8,938 bases of DNA from assembly GCA_029934095.1 (NCBI GenBank), contig JAOZMV010000048.1, positions 1 to 8,938 on the forward strand. Direction: 5' to 3'. The notes beneath the pieces are model-generated. The model saw only the letters and a list, made by a program, of their open reading frames with translations, made no database searches and was not told the origin of the DNA. The position numbers and the translations under genes are program-made. Source of the DNA: Desulfuromusa sp. Its GTDB lineage: Bacteria; Desulfobacterota; Desulfuromonadia; Desulfuromonadales; Geopsychrobacteraceae. Of this stretch, positions 1 to 6,505 are shown one piece after another (position 1 is the stretch's first letter; each line of letters begins with the position of its first letter).

Positions 1-2337
1 CGTTTACTCAATGAATATGGACTGTCTCTCGATGGTCATTACCTCACTGAGGATCAAGCAGTTTTTTCTCGTTGGCAACAGCGCTATCGGGAGCGGTGTC
101 AACAATCTGATTGGCTTGATCAAAGTGACTTGCCTCGATTAGTCTGTTCCGCTCTGAAAAAAGGGCAGCTTGAGGTGCCGCAACAGGTTCTGCTGGTCGG
201 TTTTGACCAGTTGCCACCAGGATTATCATTATTGATGGACATAATTAATGACACTGGCGGTTGCTGTGGCGAGGTTTCACTGCAAGAAGAACAAAATAGC
301 CAAATATCGAGTTATGCAGCACGGGACAGTCAGCATGAAATAGAAACCGCCGCACGCTGGGCACGAAATCTGTTGGATCAGGGGGCGGAGTCTATTGGTG
401 TTGTTGTCCCCGATTTAAAAATGGGCCGCCGACAGATTGAGAGAATTTTTCGGCAGCAGATTGCCCCTGCTGCAACCGTTGCATTGGATGATGATGAGAC
501 AGTTTTCAGTTTATCTCTGGGCGGTTCACTGGCGGAGCAGGGGGTTGTTTATGCCGCTCTTGAATGTCTGGCAATTGGTCGTCAACCAAACCTTGAACAA
601 ATATCATTTTTGCTGCGAACCCCCTACCTTGCCGGGGCACATAAAGAAGCTGACAGTCGGGCATTTTTTGATCAAAAATTAAGGTCTTTCCGGCAACAGA
701 AATTCAATCTTTCCCGAATTAAAACGTTGTCGGAAGAGAAGCCCAGCCTCGCTATTTTATCGCAACTATTTAAAACGATTCAAACTGCCCAGCAGCTCAA
801 AGATAAAGCCCTCCCCGGAGTTTGGGCCGCCCGTTTCGGTGACGAATTGTTTTCACTTGGATGGCCGGGGGAGAGACCAACGGCCAGCAGTGAATTTCAG
901 GCCGTCAAAATGTGGCAGGAAAAAGCACTCTCTGCTTTGGTTGCTCTCGATCCGTTTTTTAAACCGATCAGCCGCCAGCGGGCATTCAATTTGCTACGCC
1001 GCATCAGTCAGGAAATTGAATTTCAACTGGAAGGGCCAGTGGGGCCACTGCAGGTTGTGGGTCTGTTAGAATCATCTGGCCTCCATTTTCAACACCTGTG
1101 GGTGATGGGTCTGGGGGAGACAGTTCTCCCCGCCCGCCCACAGCCAAATCCTTTTATCCCCTTAAAGTTGCAGTTGGATCACGATATGCCGCACGCCAGT
1201 GCTGCACGCGAACTCCAATTTGCGGAACAGGTGATTTCACGACTTGAGTCAGCGGGCGACAATGTTATTTTCAGCTATCCGCTGCGCGATGGCGATTGTC
1301 CCCTGCGACCGAGCCCTCTCATCCCTAAGCCTGATTCCAGGATGGTTCCACTGTTGGCTGATTTACAGGACCCTTCTACTTTACTGAATTTGAACCCTCC
1401 CCGAATGGAATCGCTGCTTGATCAGCAAGGACCAGGGTTGACTCAAACTCTGGTCGAAGGTGGAACTAATCTCCTCAAAGACCAGGCACATTGTCCGTTT
1501 CGGGCATTCTTCCATCATCGCTTACAGGCACAGAAATTTGCTGAACCGGTTCCTGGAATTGCTCCCATGGCGCGTGGAGATCTGGTCCATCTGACTCTTG
1601 AGTTGCTTTGGAAGCAGTTACAGAATCAGACAAATTTACTGACATTGAATCAACAGCAACGTGTTGAGCTGGTGCAAGCACAGGTGGAGGTGGCGTTTGC
1701 CCGTTACTTTGAACATAAATCTGCACCGTCAGAACAACTATTGCAACTTGAGGCTGAGCGGTTGATTACTCTGGTGCAAGAGTGGTTAGTTGGTGTTGAA
1801 ATGGAGCGGGATTTTTTCCAGGTACTGGAGACAGAACAACAGCATGTGGAAAAGCTCGGACCGTTGCAGATTCGCTTAAAAGTTGATCGGATCGATCAGT
1901 TGGCGGATGGCAGTCGCATTGTGATCGATTATAAAACCGGAGTGGACCTCCATGCTGAAGATTTTCTCAGTAAACCATTGATTGAACCGCAATTGCCTAT
2001 TTACGCTGTGGCTGATGCAGATTTCAAGGCAGATGGGGTTGTTTTTGCAAAATTGAGGCGGGGGGAATGTAAATTTCTTGGTGTCGTTAAGGAGAAAGGT
2101 TTGCTTGGTAAAGTACGTGAGCTTGTCGCTTATCCTCAGAGTTTACAGCTCGGAATCACCGATTGGGCTGACTTGTTGGTTTTCTGGCGACAACAACTTG
2201 AGCAGTTGGCGGAAGATTTCGTTGCCGGTGACGCAGCTGTTCATCCCTATGATCTTAAAAAAAGCTGCCAATATTGTGATTTGTCTGGAATCTGTCGGAT
2301 TCAGGAATGTTCAACTGTCTCAGGAACTAAATTATGA
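1..2337 (+). CDS. AddB-like PD-(D/E)XK nuclease with Fe-S cluster motif (5' end outside window)
   Basis: The frame is open from base 1 and encodes 778 residues in the window. The family ('probable DNA repair protein', TIGR03623-like, about 900 residues) suggests roughly 100 N-terminal residues lie upstream, so the TTG at 130 is not the start. Numbering from base 1, a helicase-like region carries a degenerate motif II (GFDQ at 67-70, no DExx), followed by the family block GLLESSGL...LWVMGLGE and NPFIPL. The C-terminal nuclease has His530, Asp629, Asp643-Tyr-Lys645 and Gln664-x3-Tyr668. Cys498 (in a CPFRAF motif) plus Cys756, Cys759 and Cys765 reproduce the AddB/Cas4 iron-sulphur cage, with the same C-x2-C-x5-C spacing as Bacillus AddB. 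I infer that it is the non-motor, single-strand-cutting subunit of a cytoplasmic helicase-nuclease with the next gene, which overlaps it by ATGA. Family assignment is strong; function is by homology. Confidence 0.9.
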   Translation, partial: RLLNEYGLSLDGHYLTEDQAVFSRWQQRYRERCQQSDWLDQSDLPRLVCSALKKGQLEVPQQVLLVGFDQLPPGLSLLMDIINDTGGCCGEVSLQEEQNSQISSYAARDSQHEIETAARWARNLLDQGAESIGVVVPDLKMGRRQIERIFRQQIAPAATVALDDDETVFSLSLGGSLAEQGVVYAALECLAIGRQPNLEQISFLLRTPYLAGAHKEADSRAFFDQKLRSFRQQKFNLSRIKTLSEEKPSLAILSQLFKTIQTAQQLKDKALPGVWAARFGDELFSLGWPGERPTASSEFQAVKMWQEKALSALVALDPFFKPISRQRAFNLLRRISQEIEFQLEGPVGPLQVVGLLESSGLHFQHLWVMGLGETVLPARPQPNPFIPLKLQLDHDMPHASAARELQFAEQVISRLESAGDNVIFSYPLRDGDCPLRPSPLIPKPDSRMVPLLADLQDPSTLLNLNPPRMESLLDQQGPGLTQTLVEGGTNLLKDQAHCPFRAFFHHRLQAQKFAEPVPGIAPMARGDLVHLTLELLWKQLQNQTNLLTLNQQQRVELVQAQVEVAFARYFEHKSAPSEQLLQLEAERLITLVQEWLVGVEMERDFFQVLETEQQHVEKLGPLQIRLKVDRIDQLADGSRIVIDYKTGVDLHAEDFLSKPLIEPQLPIYAVADADFKADGVVFAKLRRGECKFLGVVKEKGLLGKVRELVAYPQSLQLGITDWADLLVFWRQQLEQLAEDFVAGDAAVHPYDLKKSCQYCDLSGICRIQECSTVSGTKL
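2322..2337 (+). promoter_or_regulatory. Ribosome-binding site and ATGA stop/start overlap
   Basis: AGGA at 2322-2325 lies 8 bases before the ATG at 2334. That ATG overlaps the TGA (2335-2337) of the AddB-like gene as ATGA. The arrangement fixes the helicase start and suggests translational coupling, which would keep the two subunits near equal amounts. Confidence 0.8.
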
Positions 2338-5300
2338 TTGCTGATCTGGAACAGCGTGCTACCGCTATCGATGTAACCCGATCCTGTATTGTCCAGGCTC
2401 CGGCAGGTTCAGGAAAAACTGAGCTGTTGATTCAGCGAATGTTGGCTCTGCTGGCTGAGGTTGAAAAGCCGCAGCAGATTCTTGCTATCACGTTTACCAA
2501 TAAAGCTGCTGCTGAAATGCGCCAGCGGCTGCTTCTCGCTCTGGAAAGTGCACGGGATTCAGCCTGTCCGGTTGAGCCCCATGGGGAAAAAACCTGGCGG
2601 TTGGCGGTTGCGGCTCTGCATCGGCATGGGGTTGAATTACTGCGTAATCCAGCACAGTTGTTAATTCAAACCATTGATAGTTTCAATGCAAGTCTGGTGC
2701 GGAAAATGCCCTGGGTTTCACGTTTTGGAAGCTTGCCGGAGATGAGTGAGGATGCTGATGCCCTCTATCGGTTGGCAGCGGAAAAATTGTTGTCAAGGCT
2801 TGAAAATGGTACGGCAGGAGATACTCAGTTGCGACTGCTGCTTCGTCATCTGGACAACAATGTTGCGCTTGTAGAGCGGATGTTGATCGATATGTTGCGG
2901 CGTCGGGATCAATGGTTGCGGCATATCCTGGTCGCTGATGAATACTCACGTCAGCATTTACAGCAGGGACTGGAACGCCTCTGTTGTGATCAGCTTGAGG
3001 GATTGAAAAAAACTTTTCCCGTCGATCTGGAGGTCGAATTACTCGATTGCCTCCATTTTTCTCACCGTCATCTTGAAAACGATCAATCCCTGAATATCGA
3101 AAACGCAGCATGTCTTCCCGGTATCGAGTTCAGTGATCTGCCTGGCTGGATAACTATCGCCAACTTTTTGCTGACAACCTCTGGCGGGATCAGAAAAACT
3201 GTGACCAAAAATAATGGTTTCCCGGCAGGTAAAGAGCATCGTGCGGCTAAGGAGAGAATGGTGGCTCTACTGGGTCAGTTTGAATCAGATTCACCGTTTA
3301 TCCGGCAGTTGAAAGAGGTCCGAAGTCTACCCCAAGGGGGCTACTCCGATGGACAGTGGCAGTTATTGGAGGCTCTGATTGAGTTGTTACCTGCACTGGT
3401 TGCTGAACTCTGGCTGGTGTTCCGGAACCATGGACAGGCCGATTTTGCTGAAATTGCTCTGAAAGCCAATCAATCGTTGGGGGAGGCCGATGCCCCGAGC
3501 GATCTCCTGCTGAAAATAGATCATGATTTGCAGCATATTTTAGTTGATGAGTTTCAAGATACCTCTCGCTTGCAATATCAACTGCTGACAACTTTGACCT
3601 CCGGGTGGATCGCAGGCGACGGACGGACTCTCTTTCTTGTTGGTGATCCGATGCAGTCAATCTATCGCTTTCGCGAGGCAGAGGTTGGGTTGTTTCTGCA
3701 TAGTTTCAGGGGGCAATTTGGTCATTCTGATCTCAAATTACAACCGCTGCAACTTTGTTCAAACTTTCGTTCACAAGCGGGTATTGTCCACTGGGTCAAT
3801 CGGGCTTTTGCTACTATTTTTCCTCCGCTGATGGAAGCAGCGAGTGGCGCTGTACCGCTGTCTGAGGCTGTGGCTGTTAAACCCGCCCTCGGAGGGGACG
3901 CCTGTCAGATTTATCCCTATATCGGCCGTAATGATCAAGCCGAAGCGTTGCAGGTTGTGGAGCTGATACAGCAGGCACAAGCGGAAGATCGAAACCAGAC
4001 CATTGCGATTTTGGTGCGGGGTCGGAATCATTTATACGAAATATTGCCTCTTTTACGGCAACATAATGTCCCATACCAGGCGCAGGATATTGATCTTCTT
4101 GGAACCAGACCGGCAGCTCTGGATGTCGTCCATCTGACCCATGCGTTACTTCATCGCGCTGATCGGCTCTCCTGGCTGGCTGTTTTGCGAGCGCCATGGT
4201 GTGGTTTGAGCCTTCACGATCTTCATGCTCTGGTTGGGAACTCATCAAATATGACGATTCCAACTCTGTTGGCCGATGACCTCCTCAGGCAACAATTGTC
4301 TGTTGATGGCCAACAGCGGTTGTCACGGGTCTGGCCAGTTTTGCAATCCACTCTTAAACGTTTTGGCCGATTACCATTACGCCAGTTGGTTGAAAGTTGC
4401 TGGTTTGCTTTAGGGGGGGCTGCCTGTTATCCCGCCGCAGGACAATCTGATGCACAGCTGGTTTTTGGTCTGTTGGAAAGGTTAGAACGGGGTGGCAGTC
4501 TGGAGAGTTTTGAAAAGTTGGAGCGGGGCCTGACCCAACTGTTTGCTGAGGCGGATAGTCAGGCGGATGGCAAATTACAGATTATGACCATTCATAAAGC
4601 CAAGGGGTTGGAGTTTGATACGGTCATCATTCCGGGATTAGGAAAAAAAACCGGAAAGAGTGATGCTCCTCTGTTACGTTGGCAGGAACACCCCGATCAC
4701 GGTTTATTAATCGCACCGATTACAGCTCAAGGCGGCCAGGAGAAAGATCCGATCTATCAATTGATAACGCAGATGGAGGCTGAAAAACAGGATCTGGAAA
4801 CTGGACGATTGCTATATGTTGCTACCACCAGGGCAGTCAGACACCTCCATCTGCTTGGCCATGCAGAGGAAAATAAGGGTGGTGACTTGAAGCCCAGAAA
4901 GGGCTCTCTATTGGAGAAACTCTGGCCCCTACTGGAAGGAGTTTTTCTGACTGCTGGCCAGCACAATGAAGTAGCCGATATGGAATTTGTCCCTCCAATG
5001 CTGCAACGACTTCCATTGGATTGGTCCTTGCCGGAGCTTAACTCGATACCATTCTCGGCTACTCAAACTACCGGTACCGCGTCTTCTCGTAGTGACTCCA
5101 TGGCTGTATTCAGTGGTTGGGAAAACCCTCTTCACCGCCATGTCGGGACTCTGGTTCACTTGCAACTTGAACGCATTGCCCGGTTTGGATCGGATTTCTG
5201 GGTAAAAGAGGATGCTGAAGAGCTGAACCACAAGTTAAAAGGTTTTTTAAGCTGTTATGGTGTGACCAGCACTGATTTAGAAAAGGGAGCTCAAAAGGTT

Positions 5301-5645
5301 GTTACCGCTATTAATAAAACCCTTGCCAGCCACCGAGGGCTTTGGATTCTTGCCTCTCACCTTGAGCAGAGCTGTGAGCTGCCGTTAACCGGGGTTATCG
5401 ATGGGAAATTAACCCATGCCGTCATTGATCGTACTTTTGTGACAGAAGGGGCGCGCTGGGTTATTGATTATAAAACCAGTGTTCCAGGGGATGGCGAGGC
5501 AGAGGTGAAATTTTTAAACCGGGAAGCAGAACATTATCGAGAACAACTGAATACTTACGCGCAGTTGTTGTCACTACAATCTGATCAACTTCCGATCAGA
5601 ACTGCCCTTTATTTTCCAATGATTGATGGGTGGTATGAATTTTAA
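2334..5645 (+). CDS. UvrD/RecB-type (AddA-like) ATP-dependent helicase with C-terminal nuclease
   Basis: This 1103-residue superfamily 1A helicase-nuclease should unwind and degrade DNA from double-strand ends for recombinational repair. In order it shows: Q motif (Gln7); Walker A APAGSGKT (22-29); motif Ia TFTNKAAAEMR (53-63); TIDSF (113-117); motif II VDEFQD (404-409); motif III GDPMQSIYRFR (437-447); motif IV SNFRS (476-480); motif V TIHKAKGLEF (752-761); motif VI YVATTRA (828-834), with arginine finger Arg833. The C-terminal PD-(D/E)XK nuclease has His942, Asp1032, Asp1045-Tyr-Lys1047 and Gln1071-x3-Tyr1075, all intact. It has no C-terminal cysteine cluster. It is shorter than Bacillus AddA (about 1230 residues) but looks complete, ending 28 residues after Tyr1075. 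The start is fixed by the ATGA overlap and an AGGA site. Pairing with the AddB-like subunit gives a one-motor, two-nuclease complex. Whether it recognises a Chi-like sequence cannot be read here. RecB itself is excluded by the AddB-like partner and the absence of recC/recD. Confidence 0.93.
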   Translation: MIADLEQRATAIDVTRSCIVQAPAGSGKTELLIQRMLALLAEVEKPQQILAITFTNKAAAEMRQRLLLALESARDSACPVEPHGEKTWRLAVAALHRHGVELLRNPAQLLIQTIDSFNASLVRKMPWVSRFGSLPEMSEDADALYRLAAEKLLSRLENGTAGDTQLRLLLRHLDNNVALVERMLIDMLRRRDQWLRHILVADEYSRQHLQQGLERLCCDQLEGLKKTFPVDLEVELLDCLHFSHRHLENDQSLNIENAACLPGIEFSDLPGWITIANFLLTTSGGIRKTVTKNNGFPAGKEHRAAKERMVALLGQFESDSPFIRQLKEVRSLPQGGYSDGQWQLLEALIELLPALVAELWLVFRNHGQADFAEIALKANQSLGEADAPSDLLLKIDHDLQHILVDEFQDTSRLQYQLLTTLTSGWIAGDGRTLFLVGDPMQSIYRFREAEVGLFLHSFRGQFGHSDLKLQPLQLCSNFRSQAGIVHWVNRAFATIFPPLMEAASGAVPLSEAVAVKPALGGDACQIYPYIGRNDQAEALQVVELIQQAQAEDRNQTIAILVRGRNHLYEILPLLRQHNVPYQAQDIDLLGTRPAALDVVHLTHALLHRADRLSWLAVLRAPWCGLSLHDLHALVGNSSNMTIPTLLADDLLRQQLSVDGQQRLSRVWPVLQSTLKRFGRLPLRQLVESCWFALGGAACYPAAGQSDAQLVFGLLERLERGGSLESFEKLERGLTQLFAEADSQADGKLQIMTIHKAKGLEFDTVIIPGLGKKTGKSDAPLLRWQEHPDHGLLIAPITAQGGQEKDPIYQLITQMEAEKQDLETGRLLYVATTRAVRHLHLLGHAEENKGGDLKPRKGSLLEKLWPLLEGVFLTAGQHNEVADMEFVPPMLQRLPLDWSLPELNSIPFSATQTTGTASSRSDSMAVFSGWENPLHRHVGTLVHLQLERIARFGSDFWVKEDAEELNHKLKGFLSCYGVTSTDLEKGAQKVVTAINKTLASHRGLWILASHLEQSCELPLTGVIDGKLTHAVIDRTFVTEGARWVIDYKTSVPGDGEAEVKFLNREAEHYREQLNTYAQLLSLQSDQLPIRTALYFPMIDGWYEF

Positions 5646-5668
5646 CGCTACTATTTTCAGATTTAGAC

Positions 5669-6133
5669 TTAAACTGCACAGCCATTTAATATTTCACCGG
5701 TGAGATAACTTTTCTGCGGATTGATTTTGACTAAACTTTTAATAGTTTTTGGTGCCAGATGGAGTCGAAAGGTTGATTCTTCCCGGTTGACCAAGGTTAA
5801 ATCAATCATCTTTTTCATTGAACCTATCCTCATCTCTGTTTCAATAACATAACACCATTCCCTTTCACCATCGGCAAAAGAGACCAGTCGTCTGGTTTTC
5901 ACTGGAGTAATCGAATAAACTTCAACATCATGATTGTCCTGAATTGGGTGCACGCCAAAGCTTATCAACAGATCTTCGCCATCTTTGAAGGTTGAAAAAT
6001 CAAAAATATTTAAAATAGATTGCCTGTAGTCCATTACGACCTCTGCTTCTATTGCCGGAATTTTTAATGCCGGAAATGAGACCCACTCACACCAGCCTAT
6101 ATCGAGTAAAAGTGAGTTTTTATTTTTTTTCAT
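5669..6133 (-). CDS. RimB/DUF785 retropepsin-like protein, probably inactive
   Basis: The 154-residue product resembles the family annotated 'ATP-dependent zinc protease' (PF05618; RimB-like, aspartic-protease fold) from end to end. Conserved-looking parts are IGWCEWVSFPALKIPAI (12-28), the VHPIQ segment (61-65), GEREWCYVIET (89-99), a DLTLVNRE segment (111-118) and the closing SYLTG (142-146). At the position where I recall family members having Val-Asp-Thr-Gly-Ala-Arg, this protein has Val32-Val-Met-Asp-Tyr-Arg37. The usual Leu-Leu-Gly-Arg becomes His125-Leu-Ala-Pro128. The catalytic aspartate is therefore missing, while the flanks stay alignable and the frame is intact. This suggests a retained non-catalytic protein, not a fresh pseudogene. 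There is no signal peptide or membrane segment. It converges on the helicase gene with a 23-base gap, and no RimK-like ligase is nearby. The family call rests on remembered consensus; the role is unknown. Confidence 0.7.
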   Translation of the reverse strand: MKKNKNSLLLDIGWCEWVSFPALKIPAIEAEVVMDYRQSILNIFDFSTFKDGEDLLISFGVHPIQDNHDVEVYSITPVKTRRLVSFADGEREWCYVIETEMRIGSMKKMIDLTLVNREESTFRLHLAPKTIKSLVKINPQKSYLTGEILNGCAV

Positions 6134-6142
6134 TCGTAGTGA

Positions 6143-6147
6143 CTCCC
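6143..6147 (-). promoter_or_regulatory. Ribosome-binding site of the RimB-like gene
   Basis: On the minus strand, GGGAG lies 9 bases before the ATG at 6131-6133. This supports the chosen start and shows the gene keeps a good translation signal despite its lost active site. Confidence 0.6.
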
Positions 6148-6200
6148 AGATAGGATTTGTTGTTACTAATGTTGAAGATAATACCGATAGTTTCTGTAAA

Positions 6201-6256
6201 AGTAAATTATTCTAATATTAAAATTTAAGTTAAAAAATAAAATAAATAGTAAATAG
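6201..6256. other. Extremely AT-rich tract
   Basis: Only 5 of these 56 bases are G or C, against a much more balanced composition in the flanking genes. It lies immediately upstream of the RimB-like gene's leader and could act as a UP-like promoter element, a bent segment or a nucleoid-protein site. These roles are inferences from composition alone. Confidence 0.5.
6206..6233 (-). promoter_or_regulatory. Weak sigma-70-type promoter candidate for the RimB-like gene
   Basis: Read on the minus strand, TTAACT (6233-6228, 4 of 6 to the -35 consensus) is followed after 16 bases by AATAAT (6211-6206, 5 of 6 to the -10 consensus). It would give a leader of roughly 65 bases. The tract is so AT-rich that chance matches are expected. 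Confidence 0.25.
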
Positions 6257-6305
6257 TTTCGTATGGTTAGGTGGGTTTATAGGGTGAAAAAAAAGAATGT
6301 GTCGC

Positions 6306-6321
6306 ATTCAACCTTTTGAAT
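6306..6321. repeat. Perfect 6-4-6 inverted repeat ATTCAA-N4-TTGAAT
   Basis: ATTCAA (6306-6311) and TTGAAT (6316-6321) are exact reverse complements around CCTT. The size and symmetry suit a dimeric regulator's operator. It has the same TCAA-N4-TTGA core as the palindrome at 6469. No known regulator is assigned. Confidence 0.45.
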
Positions 6322-6409
6322 ATTATTTCTGACACTGGATTATTTCCATCTACGGACACCACTAAAAAAAATGGTAACGACGTATAACTTTCTATTATTA
6401 TAGATTTTA

Positions 6410-6438
6410 TTGCTATACCTGCGGTTTAGGCCGATACT
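6410..6438 (+). promoter_or_regulatory. Weak sigma-70-type promoter candidate for the AsmA-like gene
   Basis: TTGCTA (6410-6415) and GATACT (6433-6438) are spaced by exactly 17 bases, each matching 4 of 6 consensus positions. Transcription would begin near 6445, about 60 bases before the ATG. Nothing clearly better was seen; CTGACA at 6460-6465 resembles a -35 but lacks a well-spaced -10. Confidence 0.25.
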
Positions 6439-6468
6439 GTAAATGCTCGATTGTGGGTTCTGACATTT

Positions 6469-6484
6469 TATCAATACTTTGATA
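6469..6484. repeat. Perfect 6-4-6 inverted repeat TATCAA-N4-TTGATA
   Basis: TATCAA (6469-6474) and TTGATA (6479-6484) are exact reverse complements around TACT. The repeat is centred about 30 bases before the AsmA-like start codon. The first 13 bases also fit the E. coli IHF consensus WATCAR-N4-TTR. It could be a repressor operator, an IHF-like site or a weak AT-only leader hairpin. The sequence alone does not decide. Confidence 0.45.
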
Positions 6485-6496
6485 TTCATTTAGTTC

Positions 6497-6500
6497 AGGA
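6497..6500 (+). promoter_or_regulatory. Ribosome-binding site of the AsmA-like gene
   Basis: AGGA lies 5 bases before the ATG at 6506. The spacing is slightly short but acceptable. No other in-frame start upstream is better supported, and this start places a hydrophobic helix directly at the N-terminus. Confidence 0.6.
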
Positions 6501-6505
6501 TTGTC

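Larger units (their letters stand above)
6134..6505. other. Divergent AT-rich intergenic region
   Basis: These 372 bases separate the divergently transcribed RimB-like and AsmA-like genes. No open frame here is convincing. The longest ATG frame noticed (18 codons from 6263) has no ribosome-binding site. The region holds an extreme AT tract, weak promoter candidates in both directions and two matched palindromes, listed separately. I see no tRNA, no obvious small RNA with a terminator, and no riboswitch that I recognise. Confidence 0.8.

Noticed and set aside
130..132. TTG as the start of the AddB-like gene
   Set aside because: The frame stays open without a stop to base 1 with plausible protein sequence, and the family is longer than the remaining part. 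The gene is cut by the window edge.
2666..2677. TCAA-N4-TTGA core inside the helicase gene as a third operator
   Set aside because: It falls in the codons of the conserved QTIDSF segment, so the coding constraint explains it. It is kept only as a caution on the intergenic pair.
2683..3111. A 142-codon open frame on the minus strand inside the helicase gene
   Set aside because: It is fully antisense to well-conserved helicase sequence, has no recognisable family and no ribosome-binding site that I could see. Other antisense or out-of-phase frames in 437-5231 and 6749-8078 were dropped for the same reason.
1..5645. A dedicated anti-phage defence island
   Set aside because: No methylase, toxin, integrase, reverse transcriptase or other defence gene is present in the window. 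The pair fits housekeeping double-strand-break repair.
5694..5703. Palindrome TCACCGGTGA near the convergent gene ends as a terminator
   Set aside because: The stem leaves no room for a loop and no U-run follows directly on either strand. It lies inside the RimB-like coding sequence.
6263..6319. An 18-codon ATG frame that could be a leader peptide
   Set aside because: No ribosome-binding site, no run of one amino acid or regulatory codons, and no attenuator-like terminator after it.
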